Shown here piece by piece: positions 21,052 through 31,144 of a stretch of 64,000 nucleotides of DNA. Each line of letters starts with the position of its first letter. The first letter of the stretch is position 1. The notes under the pieces were generated by a model, which had not been told where the DNA came from, searched no databases, and saw only the letters and a program-made list of their open reading frames with translations. Location: positions 211,501 to 275,500 of the forward strand of contig JAEMWC010000239.1 of assembly GCA_016490735.1 (NCBI GenBank). Direction: 5' to 3'. The position numbers and the translations under genes are program-made. This DNA is from Pachyseris speciosa. Its lineage: Eukaryota; Cnidaria; Anthozoa; Scleractinia; Pachyseridae.

Positions 21052-24049
21052 ACCAGTTAAGTGGTAGCCTCCTAAGTAGAAGTTCTGAGGGCTTTGTCAT
21101 GTGTCCAATACCCCCTGAAAATCTCTCTTGAAACGACAGGGAACCAATACTATGTGTGTCCAGGTTTTGCTTTATGTTGTATCTTCTGCATTATAAACTA
21201 TTTGTATGTGGTTGTTGCTATACTTTTCCTAACTGACCCTTTGTTTCATTTTTTGGCAAACTTGGTGGGTTGGGAATGTGACAAAGCCCTAGAAACGTCA
21301 TGGCCATTATCAAAAAGCAAACAGGTTCTGGGAACAGTGGGCTAAATCTTAGTAAATTGTATTTACTGTAAAGCTACAGTATCTGTCATTAGACTGCAGA
21401 GCCCTGTAAGTCTTGGTAAAACCTACCGGTACTGTGCAGGTTTGACCATCAATACACAATTTCATTGTATGAAGCAAGCATATGGCTATTTTGGTCATTT
21501 TTAAGGCATTGTCCAAATTTACAATTATTACTGGTAATTTAAGTAGAATTTTTTATAGTTTTGTTTATAATATTAATAATTATGTTAACATTATTAATTA
21601 TAACATTATCAATAGGTACTAATTTCATTATTTCAAATTATGGGGTGTTGGGCTAAACAAATTGCCCCACTGCTTAAATTCTATTAGCCATAGGGTTTAT
21701 TACATATTTTTACAGTTGTATGGTACAGTAAAAGCCTGCAAGTAAGAGCCAACGTTGTCACATGTTAGGCTAAACAGGTTCTGTCATTAGCACAAAGTTA
21801 GGATATTTGGGTTCTTATGAAATTGGATTTTTTTTTGTGAAGAACAAAGAACACTGTAGCAAATAGCTGTCTTTTGCCATTCTGAGATCTGCATACCAAG
21901 TAAGCATTTATGTAGAAATGGTTGTAATTGCACTGGAGTGGTAAGGCACTTACATTCTTCTCAGAGCATCCAATGTGTACATGTTTTCTATACAAGATTT
22001 TAGAAAACGAGAACCAGTTTTGAATTTTAGACTGAACCTGGCAAATTTTAGCCTATTACATGTACTAAGTTCTTAAAAACAAAGTTCTTACTTGCAATTT
22101 TATACTGTCTGTTTTATAGTGTACACCTCATCCTTGAATGCTTATATGAATGGTTTTGTTTTTTCATATACAAGTCAAGGTTGAAACTAGAAAAATGTTT
22201 TACAAATCTTTTAATGTTGTGGTCCAAGTGTCCACGGGTAAATGTATTATTTAGGAGTGTTGAGGTTCCTGTTAAGAAACAATAAAATATGATAATCAGA
22301 AATGGATCTCTCTCATATGCATTAAATCACAGGATGATAAGAAAAAGTAAAAGATGCAATGAAACTGTCCATAATATCATTATTTTGTAGAGTAAAAAGA
22401 GAGAGATTTTCAAATTTTATATCATTACAAAATATTACTGATTTTTATAGTAATTACTATTATAATGCATCCAGAGGAAAGAGATGTTGGTTGAAGAAAA
22501 TTTGATATTTATGATCCAAGTATCCAAGGTGAAAATGCCTTATTTATCAATTTTGAAAGGTTCCTGTTAAAACAAAAGTTATGATCACTTTCCAAAATAT
22601 TGTTTATGTGTGAAATAAGATCAGATGTCTTAAATTTTTTTATGAATTTTTATATCATTTCCAAGTATTACATATAACTATAAAAAATTGTATGGTACAT
22701 GCAGGAGACAGGTGCTTGTTGAGGTGAACCACTCAAGATTTTAATTTCCAGCTACATTGTATCTATTTATGTTCAGCATCTATTTTGTATAATTACATGT
22801 TTGAAATTAATGACTTGCAAATAAATTATTAACAAATATAGAAACGTTATGTGGCAATCTTTTTTTTCATTTATCCACTTATAAGACCAACCTGAAGTTC
22901 ATGTTAAATAATTATCAAGATTTCTTATGTGTCCTCCCAAGTTTCATTTCATACTAGGTATTTTGGTTCTTTCCCCACTGCTGAAGAGTGTTACAGTTTG
23001 TAATGATAATCCAGGAAACGTTACCCTTAAAATTCTTTAGCTTCTGGATTTCCCACCCTGTTCAAGATAGAATCTCATATGTGTCTGCATGTATGTGTGT
23101 GTGCAAGTGAGGGACGGTGCCCCTAGGTAGTATAGTTTCCCTTCTCCTTTGTATTACTGCAGTTTTTTTACCAGCAAGGGAGAGAACCCCTGGGGGGTAG
23201 GGTTATTCTACCTTTAAGGTAGGGAAACCCTACATGGTAGGGACAAGATATGTTTAGATTGGCCCATGTAAAACAAAAATTTAGGGTAAATCCTATATAG
23301 GGGAAAGGACTATAAAAGCCATAAAAGATCTATTTATTGCCTACAAAACATGTAAAATGGCAGTATCTTCAATTTTAGCCTGGTAAAGCCTGTTGTCTCC
23401 TGAAAGGAAATTGAGCTCGGTCTATGAAACATCAACTGACTTAAATGTTCATAGCTTGTGGGAAAGAAACATCATTTCAGAGTGATGATATCGAACATTT
23501 GTTGAAGACCAAACACATCACAGCATACCTATGTGGGTGGAGGTTGGAAGGGCTACTGCAAACAATACTGTATTAACTGTATTTGTTTTGCACTTAACAA
23601 CATGAGCAGTCAGCAGATTTTGATAACAGCCAGTTAGAGAAAAGAACGCTGCATCCTACCAAAGAGCAAATGAGGAGGTAACAACATGCCCTTTTAATTC
23701 TCTTCCACTAAAGAAAAATTATACAGGAGTCTGTTAACAAACCTGCCTGGAAATGCACTGGAGAAACACCTGGACAGATCAGATAACTTTGGATTTATGA
23801 ACAGAATTGGTAAAACAAATTTCATCTTGTAAGATGTGAACATGATCTATAGCGGTTACTGTTACAAGAAATCCTTGATTAAAATGAATGACAACTTTAT
23901 TTCTTAAATTGCAATGACTACAACAAAACCCAATAATCAAATGTCTTGGTGTACACTTCACTTAGGGAATATTTTTTAACAGCTTTAAATGAATTAAACA
24001 AATGTAATGAGAAAAGTCTTGTTAACCATCAAATCAAAAAACACATTAA
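21052..24049. other. 3 kb interior spacer of the 12.3-kb element
   Basis: This is AT-rich and non-coding. Two diverged copies of a block of about 290 bp can be seen (22195-22290 against 22485-22580, sharing tccaagt.tcca.gg and aggttcctgttaa). At 23185-23250 there are repeated GGTAGGG/CCCTAC motifs. It probably holds the 3' ends of the two convergent genes. Confidence 0.45.
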
Positions 24050-24493
24050 AGTGCCTATGAAGCGAAATTTGTTTCTCACTAATTTTAAAGTTTAATCCAT
24101 AAAACTCAACATTCCAAAATTTGAGGTGCTCTTGATTAAAATCGGCGATTATACAAGCGTTTAAAATTGGGCTATTTTGCCCTCAAAAATGGCATTTGAA
24201 TCGCGCGGCCAAAAAGACACTTGACAATAGCTGTGACGTAATTTTGACGTAATTTTGGGGACAAGTATTCCAACTATTTCACTATAATTCATAAGCGCAA
24301 ACACATTTTTGTACCCAAAATGACGTCACATCACGTCCCAGACCCCTGACCATTTCTAAAGGCAAAATAGCCCAACTTCAAACTCTCTTCTAATCAACAA
24401 TTTTAATCACAAGCACCCCAAATTTTGAGATTCTTGCGTTTTTAGGGGTAAACTTTAAAATTAGCAAGAAACAAATTTCGCTTCATAGGCACT
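24050..24493. mobile_element. Kolobok-type MITE (444 bp)
   Basis: Termini AGTGCCTATGAAGCGAAATT and AATTTCGCTTCATAGGCACT are exact inverted repeats with TTAA on both sides. The inverted homology extends far inside (caaatttgtttct..., caatttta...gcaccccaaattttgag). The ends match those of the outer 21-kb element, so the same transposase family probably moved both. Confidence 0.9.
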
Positions 24494-24671
24494 TTAACTT
24501 CTGCCCTCGGTAATTACCATTATTCATAATTACCATTATTCAAGTTGGTCACAAGGCAACAATGCCCCAGACTTATGAATATATAAAACACAACTGGGGG
24601 TTATTTTTTATCGCAAACATTATGTACACATTTCTTGAGGGCAACCTAGAGAAGTGTTGATCGTTTTGTAG

Positions 24672-27600
24672 TCACTTATCCCAATTTTTTCTTATCTCCT
24701 GTCTAAGCATTACAGAGAAAAGCTCTCTTTCCCTTATCATTCTGTCCACCAACCTCTTCACTTTGTCCAGCGGAGGAGTGGTTATGAACCCAGCAGTTTT
24801 GAGAACCTCTTTAAAGAGTTTATAAACAGTTTCATAGTCAGGAGTGTCACCTTCTTGAGACTGTGTTGAAATGCCACTCACAATCTGTTGAAGGACAAAA
24901 ACTTCAAAGTCCTCTAGCTTTTCAGGTGCAAGTGGTTCATTCTTTCTCTCTAGATACTCCACTGAAGTTGCTGGAAGATCATCATGTCTCCTCCGTTTTC
25001 GGACCTGCCTGTCTTTATCCCCTGCTTTTTTTGGCCCATATGGGTTTGCACAGTTAACGCACCTGCACGAAGGGTGGCATCCTTGCAACTGCTGAAAACA
25101 CTTGCATCTCGACCCATAGGTACTGCAAAATGTCCTTTCTTTGTCTTTTGCGCCTCCACGACCACATGAACATGACTGTGTTTTTAGTGTGTCTTGACAG
25201 GACGGTGTCTTTGTAGCAAATACAGGATCATAGTGCCCTTTACCTGACTGGTTAAAAGCCACATATATGGGTACAACAGTTAATGGGGAATTTCTTGGCA
25301 GCAGAGGTATGATTGGGTAACTGTCAATAGATGAAAATACAACTATTGGTAAATGTAACACATTGGTCAGTGAAAGCAACACACAGTTTCCAAGTTCACA
25401 GTCAAAGATGCCTGGCTCCAAGAATGTACGTGCAGTATCTTCAAATGAAGACTTTTCAGAACTAGTTAGAAAAGCTGCATATTCCCCACTGTTGTCTCCA
25501 AGCCATTCTTTGACCACCAACTCTCTCAGTAGAATGTTTCGTGTGGAAAGATCTTGGTTTTTGTGTATGTTTAGAGACTGTAAATGTTGCAATACTACAT
25601 TGTCATTTCCTTCAATTATCTTATCGAGTCCTAACGAAATTGAAGTGAAGCAGCAGTCACCATCACCAGGAACAGACATGCGTTCAAAACCAAGATTCGA
25701 AACAATCTCATCAAGTTTTTTCTCGCTTGCACAGTATTCACTTTGTCCATAACAGTCAGTATGGGAAAAAAGAAGGAGCATGGAGGGAGCATTAATCCAG
25801 GAATGTTTGTTCGCAAGAAGTGGACTTTGCTCTTTTGAAAAACTGTGGGATGCAATGCTGGCCATAGTGAATGCTCTGTCTATAATGCTTTCCTGAGATT
25901 GCAAAGTGACATCTACACTGTCTTCGTCTGAATCAGATTCACAACTAGCAACATTTTCTTCTCCAAGCTCAATGTCAAGGTTGCCACTTGCTACATTTAA
26001 GCATTGACTTTCATCTACAATGGCTGACAAACAAGGGATATTATTTCCTATACCAAACTTCTCAGATGAACGAACTTTCCCTGATGCAAGGAAGGTGTGG
26101 AACCACTGGCTCAATGAACTGCATATTCTGTGTTCACGTCCCTTTTCTTTCATGTCACAAACATTTAGTTTATAAAACACAGTAGTAAGCAGTGCAACTG
26201 CTAAAGCAACACCAATGCGGTCTTTTTTAAGCCACTTACGCAACCTCTTGTGAATATTCTCATTCCGGTTTGTTCCTACTCCAGGTGGAATACCAGATAA
26301 ACACCCCAGTTTAACATGCTTCATTATGTTTGATATCTCAGCAACTGCTTTGTCTGGTAGTACTTTCATATCATTCAACAGCTCGGCAGACCACTTGTTC
26401 AAAAATTCCTGCAAGCTTTTTTCCATTTTATCTGGTGGTGGTGTTGGTTTCCTTCTTGTCTGCCCAAAATCATTTTCATCTCGAAAACATAATCTTAATT
26501 CCTTGATCATGACATGTCTAATTTCTCGAAGCTCAGCTGTTACTCCCTTCCTTGGTATCTTATCTAAGATTCTTTTTAGTGCATGGAACAAATCAAGTTT
26601 TATAGGGATGCTACACCCAAATATGGTTTTAATCTTCTTCTTCACTGTGCAGCAGTTGTCAATAATAATACCTTTCAACTCTTGTTGAGCAATTTCATGT
26701 CTTTGTTTCAAGCCAACAAGAAGAGACTGTACTGTATCAATAGAAGTACCTCTTGTGAGCTGCCATGCAAGTACATTGTTCTTTTCATTCATAACAATGA
26801 ACACAGCATTGTATAACTTTACCCAATGTCTGTTCTTCCAGTAGCCAATGTTGGCAGACACTTTAAATGTGTGGTCTGCAGAAAGCCAAGTGCCATATTG
26901 ATTTGCCATGTGCTGGGTGTACATATCCTCGCATTCAATGAAAGTACGAAGAAATGCTCTTGTGATCAGCATCCTTCCAATGAAATCTTTGGAGGGATTG
27001 AAAAGTTTGAAATTACCTCGTACACCATTACCTATTTTATGCCGTGAATAGTAGAGGTGGGCTCTGCTGTTGTGCTGACAGCTATGCAAATTAAGAAGCA
27101 TATTCTCAATGTCCTGGATGCAAAGCCCGGCTTGGACGCTGCTTGAAATAAAATCGTAAAGTTCCTTTGTGATACCAGACTTATGGAAGAGAATAAATGG
27201 GATTCTAATACCCGCTTTACAGACCGTTTCAAGTAAGGCAGGATCATGTGCAATGACTTGGTGATGGTTTGCACACAGATATACACAAGAAACCAGAAGT
27301 ACTTTCTCTTGGATAGAGAATAAAACACGAGGCACTGAATGGGCGTTTGTTCCATCGCTCCACCTCCACATTCGGAGAGATGACTGGCAATAATGGCAAG
27401 CCAGATCACATTCTGTTTGTTCCAACGGATTCCACAGTATAACCGGTGGGATGGTGTAAGCTTCTGGGTCATCCACGTGATTAATCTCGCCCAAGGGATA
27501 GTACACATTACTGAAACAATGTTTGGTAGGCGATGATTTCAAAGACGCAATGCAACTTTTTACGAAGTCCAACCACGTTTTCGGAAGATTTGATGGATAG

Positions 27601-27698
27601 ACTAACGGCAAAGTAATACTTAAAAGAACTATAAAAAGACTTACACGACAAAGGATGTGAACAGCGAACGCCATTTTGAGATTTTCGTGCAACTGCAA
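24672..27698 (-). CDS. Transposase-like protein with OTU protease and CXC domain (1008 aa)
   Basis: This is one uninterrupted exon. Start codons occur at 27698 and 27674; the second (MAFAVHILCRV) begins a hydrophobic stretch. Residues about 80-180 hold a zinc-binding-like part (CDLACHYC, then a WRWSDGTNAHSVPR motif) that resembles DUF6729. An RNase H-like core is suggested by SADHTFKVSANIGYW (Asp about 275), IIIDNCCTVKKKI (Asp about 346), LDLFHALKRI and GTNRNENIHKRLRKW (Glu about 480). From about 670 an OTU-type cysteine protease follows (VPGDGDCCFTSISLG, with His in GKGHYDPVF near 822). Then comes a CXC cysteine cluster (SCSCGRGG...CKCFQQ...CRCVNC, about 840-890) and a helical tail. Domain names are from motif recognition only. 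I infer it mobilises the element. The N-terminal hydrophobic segment is odd for a nuclear enzyme. Confidence 0.85.
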   Translation of the reverse strand: MQLHENLKMAFAVHILCRVSLFIVLLSITLPLVYPSNLPKTWLDFVKSCIASLKSSPTKHCFSNVYYPLGEINHVDDPEAYTIPPVILWNPLEQTECDLACHYCQSSLRMWRWSDGTNAHSVPRVLFSIQEKVLLVSCVYLCANHHQVIAHDPALLETVCKAGIRIPFILFHKSGITKELYDFISSSVQAGLCIQDIENMLLNLHSCQHNSRAHLYYSRHKIGNGVRGNFKLFNPSKDFIGRMLITRAFLRTFIECEDMYTQHMANQYGTWLSADHTFKVSANIGYWKNRHWVKLYNAVFIVMNEKNNVLAWQLTRGTSIDTVQSLLVGLKQRHEIAQQELKGIIIDNCCTVKKKIKTIFGCSIPIKLDLFHALKRILDKIPRKGVTAELREIRHVMIKELRLCFRDENDFGQTRRKPTPPPDKMEKSLQEFLNKWSAELLNDMKVLPDKAVAEISNIMKHVKLGCLSGIPPGVGTNRNENIHKRLRKWLKKDRIGVALAVALLTTVFYKLNVCDMKEKGREHRICSSLSQWFHTFLASGKVRSSEKFGIGNNIPCLSAIVDESQCLNVASGNLDIELGEENVASCESDSDEDSVDVTLQSQESIIDRAFTMASIASHSFSKEQSPLLANKHSWINAPSMLLLFSHTDCYGQSEYCASEKKLDEIVSNLGFERMSVPGDGDCCFTSISLGLDKIIEGNDNVVLQHLQSLNIHKNQDLSTRNILLRELVVKEWLGDNSGEYAAFLTSSEKSSFEDTARTFLEPGIFDCELGNCVLLSLTNVLHLPIVVFSSIDSYPIIPLLPRNSPLTVVPIYVAFNQSGKGHYDPVFATKTPSCQDTLKTQSCSCGRGGAKDKERTFCSTYGSRCKCFQQLQGCHPSCRCVNCANPYGPKKAGDKDRQVRKRRRHDDLPATSVEYLERKNEPLAPEKLEDFEVFVLQQIVSGISTQSQEGDTPDYETVYKLFKEVLKTAGFITTPPLDKVKRLVDRMIRERELFSVMLRQEIRKNWDK

Positions 27699-27744
27699 AT
27701 TGACAAGTCAGCGGAGACATTAGACGTGTCAAGTATGTATATTT

Positions 27745-27960
27745 CGTGTGTCCATCGAACCAACGAACCATCGATCCAACGAACCATCGATCCAACGAAC
27801 CAGCGAACCATCGATCCAACGAACCATCGATCCAACGGATCATCGATCCAACGAACCATCGATCCAACGAACCAACGAACCATCGAGCCAGCGAACCATC
27901 GATCCTACGAACCATTGGACCAGCGTAACATTGATCTAACAAGCCATCGATTAGAACTAC
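27745..27960. repeat. Right subterminal minisatellite of the 12.3-kb element
   Basis: Units such as CGAACCATCGATCCAACGAA and CAGCGAACCATCGATCC repeat about a dozen times. The array is the inverted counterpart of 15830-16120. Long frames on both strands (NEPSIQRTIDPTN; GSMVRWIDGSL) come from the 4-base periodicity and are not genes. Confidence 0.85.
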
Positions 27961-28071
27961 TGAAGCCACTGAGCCATCGACCAATGATTAATAAACTATC
28001 CAATCCACACTTCTTCCTGTTTTCTATCACCCGTGACGTCACCGGTGACTTGGTACATGGTGCACCTGCCC

Positions 28072-28259
28072 TTCTTCGGGGTGAAATCTTTTCGATGAAG
28101 GCGGACAAATCGAGTCCATTCATCCCGAAAATTTTCTTGAGGGTGAAAGTAATGCATTGGAATTCCTGGTGATCCAGTCTTGTTGCCACAATTTGCAAGA
28201 TTTGCTCCACCAGCAGAGCAATAGTTAATGCAACCTTTCTTTCTTCCCTTCTCCGCCAT
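28072..28259 (-). pseudogene. First half of a THAP exon of the Kolobok-like element
   Basis: From an ATG at 28259 the minus strand reads MAEKGRKKGCINYCSAGGAN, then LANCGNKTGSPGIPMHYF and WTRFVRLHRKDFTPKKG. This is a THAP zinc-finger start (Cys pair, G-I-P-x-H-x-F, W...R..R.DF.P). At the last lysines the frame enters the 12.3-kb insertion. The continuation lies at 15567-15736. The gene is interrupted and cannot produce the domain. Confidence 0.75.
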
Positions 28260-28768
28260 GAAGCTGATATCTGTGGAACCACCAAGTACGTCAATTCCGG
28301 TGTAATCTGATTGTTTGACCGAGCGCAAGATGGAGACACTCGAAATCGGTCAAATGCAAACTTTCAGGCCAGAAAAATCTTACATGGAGAGGGTTTCGGG
28401 CGTTTCAAACCGGGTTTTTGGTTTATTAACGACGTAAACAAACATATAAACCAAACTTGTTTTTTATTTCATAGGCACTTTAAGATGAAAATGCTCTTAT
28501 AATCAGGCTTCAGATGGACATTCTAAAAGTTATGCAACACCTTTTAATTAACACAAGCAGTATCTCTTTTCTACGTCAAGGATTGCCAATCAAGAAACGA
28601 CTGGCAGCGGAAAAAATTATGAGTGGAAGATCAAGCGACCCAACTCAAGCGTAGTTACTTGGGCTCTCTGTTAACAAAACTCGAAGAACAAGCGTAACTG
28701 CATGTGTGTAATCTATCTACACCTATCCTTGAGAAAGTTGGAGGCGCCGCACGGAAAATTTTTACTAA

Positions 28769-28838
28769 TCAGCGGATTTCTTTGGCAGCCAACTCTTCTT
28801 TAACTCGCCGCAGATAATCTGGGTCGGGATATCCAAAC
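28769..28838 (-). pseudogene. Last exon of Deltex-like copy B
   Basis: After an AG acceptor, the exon reads FGYPDPDYLRRVKEELAA, then KEIR and a stop, the canonical C-terminus of a Deltex C-terminal domain. The exon itself is intact. It is called a pseudogene only because the preceding exon is frameshifted. Confidence 0.75.
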
Positions 28839-28999
28839 CTTTAATTCAAAGGAAAACCAGTATGTCAAGACTTAACTGGACTGATGAGTCAAGAAAAGTG
28901 TTGCTTATAATAAGGAATTCTGATTTGAGATATATTGAAAAAACATCTTGATATCTTGCAAGAGATTTGACTCGTTCTTGTCCGCCATTTTGTACGTGT

Positions 29000-29700
29000 T
29001 TTTCTGTAATTTTCGAGGGTTTGAGGTCAAATCGATCTAGTTATTCCATATAAGGGTTACCATGGAGATCTCGCTGGTCCACAACATCGAAGGCTCTATC
29101 TTTCATGTCACGCTTGTCACGCTAGCTGTCGTTTATTTATAAACGATCACTCGGTACGTACTTAATTTATAAGTGTGTTTTTCGAGCCATTTTCCACCTC
29201 AGAAGCCCTCTTCCTGGCATCGTAAAGCTGGGTTGGTGGGTAGAGCCAATCCTCCGAAAGAAGACAGAGGTGGGAAGCAATTTCACACCAAGTTAGCCAC
29301 CGAAAGGTTTCGATCGAGTCATGGTGAATCACGTAGTGAAGTTGTGTCCCTCGCCATTCTGTAAGTAGATTCCGGGACCTGGCATGGCAATTTTGGCGAG
29401 TTTTGACTTGTAAATAATGCAATCGGTGCAATAGTCTGCCAGCAGGACCGGGTGGCTCGACACGGTTCTAAAAAAATATCTGAAATGGAAATTGGCGGAC
29501 TAACAGCGGGAGTTTTCCAAGTATATCCCAGCATTCCTTTGGGTCAAAGATGCGAACATGTCAAATCAGTGAGAGCAACTGAAATCAAATAGCGGAACAG
29601 ATTGCAAGAAGTTGAGTCGAAGTTTACTGCCAACATAGACTTTTAGCTTGAAGAGGGATTTTTTGTCTTCAAAACTTCAAAACAAAGTTGCTTATTCTTG
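29000..29700. repeat. Dispersed repeat, family also at 32740-33340 and 62940-63245
   Basis: Shared blocks include gggtaggaggtcaa.tcgacct, gaaggctctatct and, in two copies, gcaggaccgggtggctcgacacggttctaaaaaa. All copies point the same way. There is no coding potential and no obvious ends. Confidence 0.7.
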
Positions 29701-29964
29701 GTGTTGTCCTAGAGCGTTTTTTGATTTTGCAACAGAATAAACAGTCATATTCAAGGAAAATCGGTACTTTTAATACGTTTACGGAGTGATTATGTCTAAG
29801 AAACTCAGTATTTGGCCATAATAATGGCTCATTTCAAACATAGTCCGGGATTTGGAAAAATTACAGGTTTTCAAAGCACCGGTCTTCAGCGACTGGTAAA
29901 TTGTAGAGTCAGACAAGAAAGAGTTACGCACCCACCATTGTAACTATTTGTGAGACCGTATGCA

Positions 29965-30345
29965 ATTTGAACCGTCCTCAGAGGTTAGGTGGAGGCTTTT
30001 GGACCAGCCCTTAATTTATTGAGGTTTCTCAGCGTGGGTACGATATTTAAGATCGAAAATGTAGCTTATTCAACGGAGTTGATACGATGGTGTAAATTGG
30101 CCACCGTAAAGAAATCTCTTTACCGTTGCCAATTTGTATTATTAACTCGTCCTTATTAACCGCCCTCAGAGGTTAGGTGGAGGCTTTTGGACCAGCCCTT
30201 AATTTATTGAGGTTTCTCAGCGTGGGTACGATATTTAAGATCGAAAATGTAGCATATCAACGGAGTTCATACGATGGTGTAAATTGGCCACCGTAAAGAA
30301 ATCTCTTTACAGTTGCCAATTTGTATTATTAACTCGGTTGATAAA
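29965..30345. repeat. 189-bp tandem duplication
   Basis: The block starting ccgtcctcagaggttaggtgg at about 29971 is repeated at about 30160 nearly unchanged. Copy C at about 44728 has it once. The event is therefore private to copy B. Confidence 0.85.
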
Positions 30346-30434
30346 CCAAATTTCCGTGAACCACTAACCCACCAACGCAGACCACAGTTTCTTCATAAAC
30401 TAACCCCCTTTGTTACATTAAGCCGATAATCTTA

Positions 30435-30764
<330 letters not shown>

Positions 30765-31023
30765 TTACTTTTCGGTAGTTTTGTTTTGTTTTGTTTTTTT
30801 GTTTTTTTGTTTGTTTGTTTGTTTGTTTTTTTACTTTTAATATCTATTAATTAGCTTGTCAGAAATTACCTCATATGTCTGCGCCATTACATTTTGGTGC
30901 TTGAGCAAGGCTTCTTTAATTGTCATAAACCCAGCAAACCCTTGTCGCTTATCTAAAAACCCTGTGGCTTGGTTTTATTTTTCAAATCTCTCTCACGCAG
31001 ATGTTTTCCACAAGTTATGTATT

Positions 31024-31094
31024 CGATAGTTACTGAGGCCGGCAGCACCTTATGCAAGATATACATATTGCTGTCGGCCGAAGTAACTATCTAA
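31024..31094. repeat. Imperfect hairpin repeat
   Basis: Arms gatagttactgaggccggcagca and tgctgtcggccgaagtaactatc pair around a loop of about 24 bases. It is small enough to be a MITE remnant. Confidence 0.6.
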
Positions 31095-31112
31095 CATATT
31101 TACTATTCAATA

Positions 31113-31144
<32 letters not shown>

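Larger units (their letters stand above)
15737..28071. mobile_element. 12.3-kb two-gene DNA transposon with subterminal minisatellites
   Basis: The left end CTGATGCACCATGTACCAAG and the right end (reverse complement GGGCAGGTGCACCATGTACC) continue as inverted repeats through AGTCACCGGTGACGTCACGG. Each is followed by the same ATCGATGGTTCGTTGG-type minisatellite and by an inner block around CATACTTGACGT...TTTCCGCTGA. The direct repeat TTCTTCGGG lies at 15728-15736 and 28072-28080. Depending on where the TIR is taken to start, the duplication is 6-9 bp. The insertion splits a THAP exon. It carries an ATPase gene on plus and a transposase-like gene on minus, with nested MITEs at 16695-17116 and 24050-24493. 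I cannot assign it to a named superfamily. Confidence 0.8.
7483..28479. mobile_element. Kolobok-like TTAA element, expanded to 21 kb by nested insertions
   Basis: The left end AGTGCCTATGAAGTAAAAA and the right end TTTTTATTTCATAGGCACT are inverted repeats, and TTAA flanks both. The sister sequence at about 43520 shows the empty site with a single TTAA. A THAP-domain exon on the minus strand starts at 28259 near the right end. TTAA duplication plus a THAP zinc finger is the signature of Kolobok transposons. A 444-bp non-autonomous relative with the same termini lies at 24050-24493. Much of the interior is foreign: the 12.3-kb element at 15737-28071 and probably the satellites at 9.8-11.6 and 14.8-15.1 kb. 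No Kolobok catalytic domain was recognised. Confidence 0.75.

Noticed and set aside
26326..26688. 120-codon plus-strand ORF
   Set aside because: It is antisense to the 1008-residue transposase-like gene, which has clear protein motifs.
15830..27960. CRISPR-like array
   Set aside because: The repeats are short, contiguous and have no unique spacers. The genome is eukaryotic.
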